From: Erythrobasidium yunnanense
Lineage: Eukaryota > Basidiomycota > Cystobasidiomycetes > Erythrobasidiales > Erythrobasidiaceae
Direction: 5' to 3'
Assembly: GCA_001600175.1 (NCBI GenBank)
Contig: BCJC01000001.1
Span: 3,395,652 to 3,459,651, forward strand
DNA length: 64,000 bases
Program-made: the position numbers and the translations under genes
The notes under the pieces: model-generated
Told to the model about the DNA's origin: nothing
The model's input: only the letters and a program-made list of their open reading frames with translations
Databases searched by the model: none
Shown: piece after piece, positions 48,666 through 58,517 of the stretch
How the letters are laid out: each line of letters starts with the position of its first letter
Position numbering within the stretch: position 1 is the first letter of the stretch

Positions 48666-49353
48666 TTAAGAAAGATGGACAGTCGGGCAGGAGAGACTAG
48701 AAATGCTCACCACAAGGGCCGCGCAGGAGACGCTGATCACGCTGTACTGATCGTCTTTAGTGGGTCCTTGGCCTAGGCAGTGAACCCCGTCGACCACCGC
48801 TATATTCCAGTCTGCAGGGCGTGCAGCCATCGTTTCGGCAACGCTTCTTTGAAGGAGGATGTCGCTTGCGACGCTCGCACTTTCGCAGGCCCGTACTAGG
48901 AGGCCTTTCTCAAAGTTCTTCAACTCAATGCTGCAGCGCTTGTCAGCAAGTGTGAGCTGTCCTGGAATGTACTCGCTCACACAATTTTCTCCCTCATCCA
49001 GTCGCATAGGCGCTGCATGCCATATTTGTCGGCGACGCGATATACTCCTAAAATCTCTTCATGGGACAATCCTTGTGGTACTTTACACTCGGGAAATAGG
49101 TATCGCAGCGCGTCTTCGATGCTATTACGCAGGTCTTGAGAACGACCACGTCGAGCTGATGATATGGATCTGGCCAGCCGTTGTTCGTTGACTCGTCCTC
49201 TTTGTCTCGAGGAACCCGTAACATGTCCGGTGAATGATGCGCCAGAGAGTCCTTGCGTACAGGGAACGCATGTCGGTCGTCTTCAGGCGTCTTGACGATA
49301 ACGAGGAGGTCAGGATCCTTGATCAAAATGTCTTCTACAATGCGCTTGGGCAT
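48666..49353 (-). pseudogene. BTB/POZ domain gene, tandem copy 2, probably broken
   Basis: The start MPKRIVEDILIKDPDLLVIV and the end (IELKNFEKGLLVRACESAS ... VHGVHCLGQGPTKDDQY-like exon 2) match the flanking copies. Exon 1 changes frame near 49140: the first frame gives LDVVVLKTCVIASK and soon stops. The next frame gives DLRNSIEDALRYLFPECKVP and VYRVADKYGMQRLCDWMRE, which align with BTB copies 1 and 3. Four residues corresponding to TVFA in HHSTVFADM are also missing. No splice pair explains the shift. It is either a recent pseudogene or a sequencing slip at one base. Confidence 0.68.
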
Positions 49354-49707
49354 GGTTGAGTGTACTTTTCAGCTCAGGCTATCGGGCGGCTTGGCGAAAA
49401 GCAACGAGAGCAAGTCACTCGATGATCACAACACATTAAACCCTGCACAATGGATACCGCGACTTCATTTTGACGACAGGTCCCACAATTGTAATCACAC
49501 TAAGAGCGAGCTGATTGACAGACCTCTTTGTACGTTTGAACGATTGTGCCATCGACCTACCGGCCAGAGCAGAGGCGACAATCTACGTTAGAGTATGAAT
49601 GTTGAACTTCATGTCCTCATTCAGGTCCTTCAAGCATTTAAAAATCTGATAGACGGTTTTCAGTGCCGCGACGCAGGGAGTCTTTGGCGACTCACGATAA
49701 ACGCTGC
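49354..49707. other. Spacer between BTB copies 2 and 3
   Basis: No gene supported. It probably holds the upstream region of BTB copy 2 and the 3' end of copy 3. Confidence 0.35.
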
Positions 49708-50362
49708 TCAGGAGGCGCTGATGGCTTTGCGAGAGTCATTTGGGTAGTATTCCGTCCCGAAATGGAACACGCCCTCCCTCAATTCTATATGCCAATCATT
49801 CGGTCGATTGGCCAGAGTTTTGGCGATGGCCTGCTGTAAAAGCACATTGTCCGAGACGCTGCTAGCTTCGCAGACGAGCGGAAGTAAATTCTTATCGTAT
49901 GCGCCAAGCTCCAGCCTATCCGGTACAAACCAGGCTTAGCTGAAACAAGGGCGCCGCGACATGTCTCACTCACGCTATCTTGTCTGTCATCCACTCACTA
50001 AGGCGCGGCATATTATACTTGTCGGCCATTCTGTATGCACGTAGTATCTCCATATGCTCTAGCTTCCTGGCCAGGCGACATTCAGGGAAGATTAGGCGAA
50101 AAGTGTTCGCAAGGTCAAGCGGATCGTCTTCCAGTGCTACTACGTCTAGCTTGTGGTATGGGTCCGGCCAGCCATTATCCTTGATCTCCTCAGGATCCCT
50201 GTGAATTGACTGTGTCGCCACAGCAAACATGTCCGCAAAGACGGTGGAATGGTGGGCTAGGAACACCTTCGAGGTCGGGAAGGCGTAGTGATCATCCTCA
50301 TTCTTAGCTGTGACCAGGAGATCGGGATCTTTAACTCCGAGATCTATGATTTCTTGTTTCAT
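49708..50362 (-). CDS. BTB/POZ domain protein, tandem copy 3
   Basis: Two exons, about 200 residues. It begins MKQEIIDLGVKDPDLLVTAK and continues with DDHYAFPTSKVFLAHHSTVF, ANTFRLIFPECRLA and AYRMADKYNMPRLSEWMTDK. The intron near 49918-49974 joins DKIA to LELGAYDKNLLPLVCEASS. It ends YPNDSRKAISAS at TGA 49708-49710, shorter than copy 1. The frame is open further upstream to 50422, but alignment with the paralogues supports the ATG at 50362. Same family remarks as copy 1; no disruption is seen. Confidence 0.78.
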
Positions 50363-50496
50363 GTATCTTGTGAAAAGCCAACGAAGAGTGGAAAGTAGTT
50401 GTTGAGAAGTCTGCTTCTGCACACCTGCATGATATCGTCGTGATGTAGGACCATCACCACCTCATCGTCTGACGGTACAACATACCGGCACCTCGC

Positions 50497-51719
50497 CTAT
50501 AACCCATCGATGACGTTCTGTCTGACGACGAGCTCCCATCTGCCGAGCTCTTCTCCCTCTTCGACACCAGGTACCCTGACGAAAGCCATGCTTCCAATTT
50601 CTTGCTGGTCCATACTCCTGAACGGCTCCTCCCGCAGCGTATTTTCCAGCAACGTATTCTTCGAGACCGCTTTGTATTGTGGAGGATGTAGCGTAATATG
50701 ATGTGTGATGTTGAAGTTAGAAGACTCGATCGGATGAGATGGATTGAAAGGCGGAAGTGAAGGCAGGGCATCATCGACTTTCACGAAGGGAGAAGGGTAC
50801 GGCTTTGGCAGATGTTGTCGAAAGAAAGGGGAGTTGAGAGTTGGCTGTACGTCTCCTATACCAGGAAATGCCCAATTTATAAGAACGATCACACAGCCCA
50901 ACTTCTGTCGTATCGTATTTAGGGCAGAAAGCGTATTCCGTAAAGCGGCAGCACTGCTGACCGCCTTGCCTTTGATGTTGACTTTAGCTTGCTCTGCCTG
51001 AAAGCGATCTTGCCAGTAGAAGGCCGATATACTATCGAGAAGTACGAATGTGAGCTCTTCGGAGCAGTTTTTCTGCACATACGTAGGCAGGCTAAGCACA
51101 GTAGCGGCCAGCGATACTGAGGAAGTAGGAGAGAAGATATGAACGCGAGACAACGCTTTCATCGTTTCTTGGTGTAAAGCTCCGGAGTCTGCTTCTGCAG
51201 AGTATAGTGCTGGAATCGTTGCAGCGTGTTCTTGCACTCGTCTAGCGAGATGTGCCCGAACGAGTTGGTATAGTCGGTCTACACTGAATCTGCCATCGCA
51301 GTCGAGAACAGCGCAACATTTGGCTCGTCCTCCTATGGCGATTTCCTCCATTCTTGGCGGACGTGAGCTTCCTCGCACGCTCAAAGCAACTTCCCAGGAT
51401 CTTGGGAGACATGCTGTCATTGCAAAGAAGTGCAGCATCTGCGTCTTTCCGCTTGCTGCAGGGCCCTGTATCTCGATGACATCGCTGCGGTTCAGCACGC
51501 TTTCTGATCCAGCTTTTGGGTCATAGTTCTCGAGAATGCCATCTAGAGGTGCGAAGAAAGTGTTTCCTGGCGGGCTCGTATAGTACCGAACGGACTGCAG
51601 GAACTGGTGGAGCAGCACGCGAGCAAAGTGATCAGATTCAGAGAGGAGAGATGGGAGATACCACTCACTTGATTGCCTGATTCACAACTAATGCTGGTCA
51701 GAAGTGCTTGTGCAGCCAT
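50497..51719 (-). CDS. xrcc2: RAD51 paralogue, XRCC2-like recombination protein
   Basis: ATPase of the RAD51 family acting in homologous recombination. Two exons: MAAQALLTSISCESGNQ (51669-51719), then an intron ending in CACCAG, then FLQSVRYYTSPPGNTFFAPLD. The product is about 385 residues. Walker A is GPAASGKTQ, and Walker B with the XRCC2 hallmark is FVLLDSISAFYWQDRF. The SALNTIRQKLGCVIVLINW strand follows. DSxSAFYW separates XRCC2 from Rad51, Rad55 and Rad57. The start is only 70 bp from the start of SLX9 on the other strand. Confidence 0.88.
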
Positions 51720-51789
51720 ACGTGACTGTTCGTTGACGCCAGGTCTTGCTTGATCTTGACCTTACTTTCACCACTTTGAATCCAGCAAC

Positions 51790-52714
51790 ATGGTGCGCCA
51801 GCCAGTAGGAGATGTCAGTATGAATTGCACTGAAACGGCAGTCCCCTTCAGCCTCGAGCAGCGCGGTCGAGAGCAGTGAAGAAGCACGAAACGGCGATTC
51901 CGCTGGACCGAGCAGCAGAAGTCAACGAGGTCGAGATGGCAGAGGACGACGAGCAGCAGTCTGCAGAAGATTCAGAGTTGTCAGAAGACGAAGAAGATGT
52001 ACCGCCAGAAGCCGAAGTACGTTATGCTCGAAAAGGTCTCAGCAAGAACCACGAGCTGAGATTTTGCGCCAGGATGCTATGGATGGCGCCGAAATCGTCA
52101 AGCAAGCTACGAAGAAGTCAAAGAAGAAGGATAAACGCGCTGCTCTCATGCGAAGTGATTGGACCCTCCGGCCTAGCTAATTTGACCTATCCTGACATAT
52201 CCTATGATATACAGAACTCGCAGAAAGTGCCATCCCCGTCTCACCTTACTCCAAATCACATAACAGGCGGATGAAGAAAAAGGCGAAAGAGTCTATGAAG
52301 CTGGGTGCCATCACAGCTGCTCTGGAAGAAGCCTTGGCAGAAGAACCTAGTCTAACGGGAAACTTACAGAACAAGCCAAAGACTGCAGAGCTATACTCTG
52401 TGCTGGAGGGTGAACGGAAGAAGCAGACCAAGTCTGCGCCTCTTCCAGCTGCCAAGAAGCCAACATCGCCTGGCAAGATCGGAGCAGATACATCGCGTAA
52501 GAATCTGTCAGCCAAGCAGAGGCAGAAGATGCTGTCAGTATATCTTGGTCACACATTCTAGAGATAATGCTGATGCCAGGTCTGCAGACAAACGGAAAAG
52601 AACCGCCTACCCGCAATCCTGGCCCATAAATCGTTCGCAGCCTCACCTTTTGAGACCATTCGTCTGCATGCTCAAAATACAGTCGTGCCGCTTGAAAAGT
52701 CACGTAGGGCGTAG
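51790..52714 (+). CDS. slx9: Ribosome biogenesis protein SLX9
   Basis: Small nucleolar protein of 40S (pre-18S) maturation and export. Read as five exons of about 220 residues. The end is diagnostic: SPYSKSHNRRMKKKAKESM, then RKNLSAKQRQKMLQTEKNRL and SPFETIRLHAQNTV, with the stop TAG at 52712-52714. The join KML|QTEKNRLP uses an intron from GTCAGT near 52533 to the acceptor near 52588. ALMRK|LAESAIPVSPYSK uses an intron to the acceptor near 52214. The N-terminus is less sure: MVRQP then an intron of about 47 bp, then a basic and acidic segment (KKHETAIPLD, AEDDEQQSAEDSE). The intron within the acidic segment (near 52018-52061) could shift by a few codons. Confidence 0.78.
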
Positions 52715-52968
52715 CCCGCCTCCGCCGTCAACAGCGCATCTCCGGGTATGACACGTTGTTGTATTCCTAGCTCCTCGTTTCTTGCAAAGAATAATGATTC
52801 TGATTACTGCTTGACTAATACTTGTATATAATCACGACAACATGCAGAGTTCGAGTACACCAAAGCCAAAGTACGGCTTCCCGAAGCAGTTACTACCCCG
52901 CGGCGAAAAGACGAGAAAATGACGATGTATGTGCCAACGATGATGCGCAAGGAAAGGCTATGCTCCGG

Positions 52969-55943
52969 TTACGCTTGATGTGATGCACTGGGACTCCGCG
53001 AGGACCAAGTCGAAGCCGAATCCTTCGAGTAACTTAAGCCGAGACCGATGCTTTGCAAGCCTGAAGATACGTCTCCAGTAGCTGCGTCCCTATTACCAGC
53101 AGAAGGACGCTTTCTATGTCCCGAAAGCTTGACGCTTCCACCACCTCCTGCCTGAGAAGGACTGGCACTGGTTCCGATATCTGCAGATCCCGATACACGC
53201 CTAGAATTGCTGCTATCACTTCCTTCCAGATCGCGATACTCGTCTTTGGGAGGCAAAGAAGGTGGCTGAGGCGAAAGAAGGTTGTTTGAGGTGGCACTGC
53301 CGACCGATAGCCTCTGGCTAGGAGACCTGTTTCGCTGTATAGGCTGGGCGCTGTTCGAAGGAGATGGACCAAGGCCGGCGTGCAGTACTGGAGAGCCATG
53401 ATTTGCATAGCCAAGAAGCTTCATCTCGCTCTGCAAGCGAGCTCGCATTTTCTGATCGTCCTCATCCTCTTCTGTGCTCATCCGTCGAGCTGCAGCGTTG
53501 AGCATCATCGGCTTGAACCCCGGCAAAGGAGGAGGATTAGGAGATGTCGATGGAGCAGTGACAGCGCTGGTAGATCCAGTAGCGCCTGTTGTCCCACCCG
53601 CCTGCGCAGAGCCTGAGGATCCGCGCCAGAGTGCTGATGTGATGAAGTCCATGGAGAAGCGACCCTTCTTTTGTCCAGCGGGGACTGCTCCGTCTGGCAG
53701 TAGAAGCTGATCCTTGCCTCCCTTAGGTGAGAGCGGGCTTGTTCGAGGGTCGCGACTGCTGCCAGAGCTAATGCTTGACGTCGCAAGAGACTGTGTTCGG
53801 AGAGGATGAGGGCGAGGAGAGGCGGGAGTCACAGCGTTTGCTGAGAAGGCGGGTGCAAGACCAGGCCTCGCATTTGCTAGTACCGGCTTGACTGGCGAAG
53901 AAGCGCCGCCTTGATTCGAGTTCTGCTGTAGCATGGGCGGTGATGCTCGGTAGTCTTTGTCGACTGCCAGAACTTTTTCAAAGCCTTCCATGCCTATTAC
54001 CCGCTCCAAGATCTTCGACACGTAGGTAGAAAGCTGTTAAAGAACACATCAACTCGCCATCCATACCCGATCCGAACATACATACTCCCTTGTTCTCTTG
54101 TCTCAGGAGGCGGACTTCATTGCGCAACTGTTCTACGTCTGCAGATATAGGATCTCCTTCTCTTCCGCCAAGATGCGTAGACTGGTTTGCCTTTCTTCGC
54201 TCAGCAACAGCTTTAGCTCTCTTCTTCTCTTTCCTCAGACGAAGTGCCTCTTTCTTCGCTTTGTCTGTTTCCTCTTCTTTTGCTGCCTTCTCCAGCTCAG
54301 CTTCCAGATTCAAGCCTCCTGTTATGTCTCCACTTTCACTTGATCCGTCTGAACGCTTAGGTCCTCTTCGGATGATGCTATGTCTCGCACCGACTGCTCC
54401 CCCTTCGAGACTGCCATCGCCAGATCCCTCCAAATACTCCAGCTCATCGTCCTTCGATTCTTCGTCTGATGACAATTCGTCTGCATCCTCCAGTGGATCT
54501 TCCTGCAGAGCACCTAACGAACTTGTAGGCCGGCTTCCACCTCCGCTGCTTCCTCCAAGGCTGCCATCGCTCAAAGGCCTGTTGCTACTTTGCATCGATA
54601 CGTTCGCCAGCGAGCTTCCGACACCCGAGTCGGAGAAGTGTCCGACAGATATTCCACCTAGCACACGCTCTGCCAAAAGTGCTTCATAGTTCTCGTTCTG
54701 CTCCTGAAGGTCGGCATTCAATCTTTGCACCTCTTCTAGCTCGGCGGTCAGCCGTTGTACCTCGGTAGTAAGATGCGTCTGCTCTGAAGTGAACTCTGCG
54801 ACTCTTGTGTTGAGCAGATTGAGCTCTTCTAGCGCACTTTGCGGAATCGAGAAAGTCGGTGAAGGCTGGGGCTGAAGGGATGGCGTTGGCGATAGGGCAG
54901 AGGTAGGGGCGGCAGCATTCTGGCTGTAGTTACTGTCTCTTGTCATATGATGGGCAGTGTCGCTGTTGGCGCTGGGCGACTTTATGTGATCAGGCTTTCC
55001 GGCTAGCTCAGCGGAGAGAGCTGCTTTCTCGTCTTCCAGAGTCGCAAGCTTTCCCTTGAGTGCTTGCTCAGAGGTGTACCATGCTGTCCGTTCCGTCTCG
55101 AAGCTGTCTACCTGAATAGTCGGAACACGTGAACAGGAGAGAAGCAGGGTGTCAGAATGCGTTGCGAAAAGGTGCATCTTGCGACTTGAGCAGTCATCCA
55201 GAGGGCAAGGAACCAACCTCTGTCGCATATCGTTTCTGAGCCTTTTCTGCCTCTCTAAGCTGACTTTCCAAGCTAGATTGTTCCTGCAGTTGGCCAGCCA
55301 GCTGGTTCTCGAATCTGGCAGCGGAATCATACGCTTCTTGCAGCTTTGCCTGTTTCAACTCTTGACTTGCTAACAGCTCATTAACTTGACTGCTGAGATC
55401 TGTATGCTCCAAAGTAACTTTCTCGAATCTGGCGTAGAGCTGTAAGGTCAAATTAGGTACGCGCCGGAAATGGTCAACATTGGGGTTTGCGCGGCCTGTC
55501 AGACAGACAAGCTGTCATTATCACAAGCATACCTCTTGTTTGTCGGTCCTCTCGCGCTCTACCAGCGCCAGCAGCTGATCTCGCGACATCCTGGCGTACT
55601 CGGTCGCATTGTCGTCGCCATTATCGAAAGTATCGTTCGCTTCGCCATCATTGACCTCGTTGCTGTCTGCAGATGCCTTTGCTTGCGTTGATGTCGCTGA
55701 TTCTTTGCTTTTACTATCGCGCTTTGTTGCCTTTGCGTTCGCCGGACTCCCTTGGCTTGCTGAAGTGGTATTGATGCTACTACTGCTGCTCTTGCGCGTA
55801 TGCCCTATACTTCTGGATGATCTTTTGGCATTTCTGCTGGCGCTTAGCGCTGCTGCTCCATCCAGTGCGACCTCGTTGATGCTGCCTGATCCTCCTATGC
55901 TACTGCGTGAAGGACGTCGAGCGCCATCTGGCCTTACGCTCAT
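52969..55943 (-). CDS. Long coiled-coil protein of unknown function
   Basis: About five exons and 930 residues. A Ser-rich head (MSVRPDGARRPSRSSIG) is followed by coiled coils (LYARFEKVTLEHTDLSSQVN, ENQLAGQLQEQSSLESQLRE, TERTAWYTSEQALKGKLATL, and later QRLTAELEEVQRLNADLQEQ). An acidic linker and a charged KAKKEALRLRKEKKRAKAVA stretch precede a conserved-looking VEQLRNEVRLLRQENKG | LSTYVSKILERVIGMEGFEK segment. A 300-residue Ser/Pro tail follows. I recall fungal proteins with the SKILxRIIxxEGFExVL phrase annotated only as M-protein-repeat or Golgi/vesicle coiled coils; I cannot give a function. The start is the first ATG, and the tail has SxxSPxxR kinase-type sites. Confidence 0.72.
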
Positions 55944-56492
55944 TGCATTCGTAGCAGTGAAGCAGTACTTCTGTCAGATCAAGATGGAATGGTTGCGATC
56001 AATCGAGATGATGTTCTCCGCCAACCGACAAAGGGTCCGTTCTTTGCAGGCCCTTGTGCAATACTGAGGAGGAGGAAAGACCATCTATCTTCAAGTCTAG
56101 CTTTACATGGCACTGCAGTCACCAAAGCTAACACCGCCTACCGAGCATGCCCGATATCATAGCAGCTGTCCGACTTTCAAGCTTGCTAGACGTCCCCCAC
56201 AAGACTGTATGCCTTATTGTTCCTGCGAATTGAGAACAAAAACTCTGTTCAAGGCTCTTCTGCGCCCGAGCGGCAACTGGACCGACTTTGGCCATGTTTC
56301 CAGATTTTGACCTAATGCCTCTGTCAGTCGACGCACCACGGACTTCTTGGAAACAGCCTTACACATGGTCATCTCAAGAGGCTGAGAGCATACCTCCGCT
56401 TGCGGGCGGCGTCGAGCGTAAAGGACCGGATGCGACCAAGGGAGCCAGATCGAACTAGCGCATGCGGGCAGCGTGCTGTGCATATACCTCGC
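55944..56492. other. Intergenic between coiled-coil gene and reductase gene
   Basis: Promoter of the coiled-coil gene and 3' region of the reductase gene, both on the minus strand. Short open frames on both strands lack support. Confidence 0.4.
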
Positions 56493-58340
56493 CTAATAGT
56501 TAAAGGTCTCGAAGATAACATCTCTGGAAGGGTACCAGGCTTGTATAGCCTTACTGAGTCCTGGAGAAGCGCACATGTACCATTGGCTGGCTTGCACATC
56601 GAGATCTTCTTTCTGCAGGCGTCTGCGGATGATCTGAGATGTACTGAGGCTAAGTCTCCGCAGTAGATCTTCCACTCCCGCTTCTTGGGTTCCGTCTTCC
56701 AGCTTGCCGGTGATGTAGAGGGATGTCTTTTCGGCCAGAGCAGGACAGGTCTCAAAGACATGCTCGACCAGACCGAGATCTTTCTCATGCAGTGTCCAAA
56801 AGAATCTCAGTCGTGATGGGTCCAATTGAGGCAGCGATGCCAGTAGTGGAGTAATGCCGATGCCTCCAGCAATGAAAGCAGTCTCTCCACCATCTTCTGC
56901 ATCTTTCACCTCGAATTCACCTCCAAACCCACGTATGCGTACTTCCAGATCTACGCCCCGTCTCTCGTCAAACAGGTAGTTTGTCACCTTCCCTACTTTG
57001 CGGATAGTGATGCTGAAATCGGCCGGTGTCTCGCTTGTCTTGCGCGAAGGAGATGAGGACACGGTGAATGTACGAATGTGATCATCATTGATGCTCGTGG
57101 GATCCTCGTCTCGCATATGGCTGTACCCTTCGTACAGCTGTTTTGACAGGTCTAGAGCGACCCATTGACCAGGCTTGGGCGTCAATACTCCTCCATCTCC
57201 TCCAGCGATGCTGAATGTCAACTTGACAATGTCTGACGTGATGCTTTGCCGCTGAATAAGCTTGGCTGTTTGCAGATTCTCCTGTGTCGTGGGAATGGCG
57301 AAGATACTTTCCGTGGCTAGAGGCCGAACTCTGGGGTTGTATGGCGAGTCTTCCATCGCTTCTGCTCTCACTTGAAGTCCATTGCGCACCAGTATCGATT
57401 TCTTGACCGTCAGCTTGACGGCCAGATTCGATCTTGGGATAAGAGCGTCTGCCCGTTCTCCGATCAGGACATCCGTACTTCCCGTCACGTAAAGTATATC
57501 TCCCGTCTCGAAATCTGGGAATACCAAACCAGCCTTGGGGTGCAAGATAAAATTGCCAAGGGTCTGATAGAGCAGATTGCCAGAGTATTCTGGCCAGACG
57601 ATTTCCGAGCTCTCTCCCGATTGTATGAGCCTTACAAAGCCCTTCGGTCCACCGCGATGGTTCGTATCCATGTCCTTCTTGCCATTGGCCGATGAGACGA
57701 AGAAGATATCTGACTGTTTAATGAGCTGGACAGCCGCTTCCGACAGCTTTTCGGACATAGGTTCAGGGGAGGGTGAAGATATGTGTGGGTAGACACGCTT
57801 GCTGTTCAGATACTTGGGACAATTGCCCAGGCTCTGCTCGATCTTGATGACCAGCTGAACCATTGCGACGCCTTCTTTGCTGTCTTCTTCCCTATACGGC
57901 ACAAGAGCGCCAGCTACAGCTCTTCCGAAGAGCTTGACGCGCTTCCTTGTCATCAGGTTTATACTGAGGCCGGAGACCATCTTATTTTGAACACCGTCTA
58001 TCATGCCATAGCTTCCTTTGCTCTGCCCGGCCAGCGCTTGCACAACAGGATCGTGTTCGACGGCCGCCAGGACTTTCATCGCGATGAGGCTGTCACTCAG
58101 ACCTCGAGCAAATCCGGGGTCTCCTCCCCAGAGAGTCGTCCAGATATCGCCTTGTTCTTCATCGATGGTACCGATAGCCAGCAGAGGGAACGATTCGAGC
58201 ATGGCAGCAGCACCGCGACTGAGGTTTGGGACTGTCGGGTTTCCCATCCTCATTGCAGAAACGTGCGCATTCTTCGTAAGCTTGTGCATCTGCATTTCGC
58301 CCTCATTCCAGGCCATTTCCTCGAAGACCATAGCCGCCAT
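56493..58340 (-). CDS. PNPOx-like and FAD/NAD(P) reductase fusion protein
   Basis: Intronless, 615 residues from ATG 58340 (MAAMVFEEMAWNEGE). The N-terminal half looks like a flavin-binding pyridoxamine-phosphate-oxidase-like (split-barrel) domain: FPLLAIGTIDEEQGDIWTTL, then GLSINLMTRKRVKLFGRAVA and NHRGGPKGFVRL ... LGNFILHPKAGLVFPDFETG. The C-terminal half is a ferredoxin-NADP reductase type domain: PGQWVALDL, then DHIRTFTVSSSP (FAD-binding RxYS-like), FIAGGIGITPLLASL (NAD(P)-binding GGxGITP) and WYMCASPGLSKAI. It probably moves electrons from NAD(P)H via FAD to a bound flavin. No 2Fe-2S cysteine cluster is seen at the end. Substrate is unknown. Confidence 0.8.
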   Translation of the reverse strand: MAAMVFEEMAWNEGEMQMHKLTKNAHVSAMRMGNPTVPNLSRGAAAMLESFPLLAIGTIDEEQGDIWTTLWGGDPGFARGLSDSLIAMKVLAAVEHDPVVQALAGQSKGSYGMIDGVQNKMVSGLSINLMTRKRVKLFGRAVAGALVPYREEDSKEGVAMVQLVIKIEQSLGNCPKYLNSKRVYPHISSPSPEPMSEKLSEAAVQLIKQSDIFFVSSANGKKDMDTNHRGGPKGFVRLIQSGESSEIVWPEYSGNLLYQTLGNFILHPKAGLVFPDFETGDILYVTGSTDVLIGERADALIPRSNLAVKLTVKKSILVRNGLQVRAEAMEDSPYNPRVRPLATESIFAIPTTQENLQTAKLIQRQSITSDIVKLTFSIAGGDGGVLTPKPGQWVALDLSKQLYEGYSHMRDEDPTSINDDHIRTFTVSSSPSRKTSETPADFSITIRKVGKVTNYLFDERRGVDLEVRIRGFGGEFEVKDAEDGGETAFIAGGIGITPLLASLPQLDPSRLRFFWTLHEKDLGLVEHVFETCPALAEKTSLYITGKLEDGTQEAGVEDLLRRLSLSTSQIIRRRLQKEDLDVQASQWYMCASPGLSKAIQAWYPSRDVIFETFNY

Positions 58341-58517
58341 GGTGTCAGGTATGATATTGTTTGTCGCAAGCTGAAGAAGTTGAGAAGATAGGGTCGAAAA
58401 GAGCAAGACCGGTCATCCGGCTATTATAGGTTGGTCTCGTGAGGGAAATGGTGCAATCTTGCTCAAAGGCGTAGCTACATAACACGTACGAAGATATGAG
58501 AACGACCAGCTGCCTGC

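Noticed and set aside
52018-52061. Frame break in SLX9
   Set aside because: A short GT-AG intron explains the change of frame and restores the family pattern downstream.
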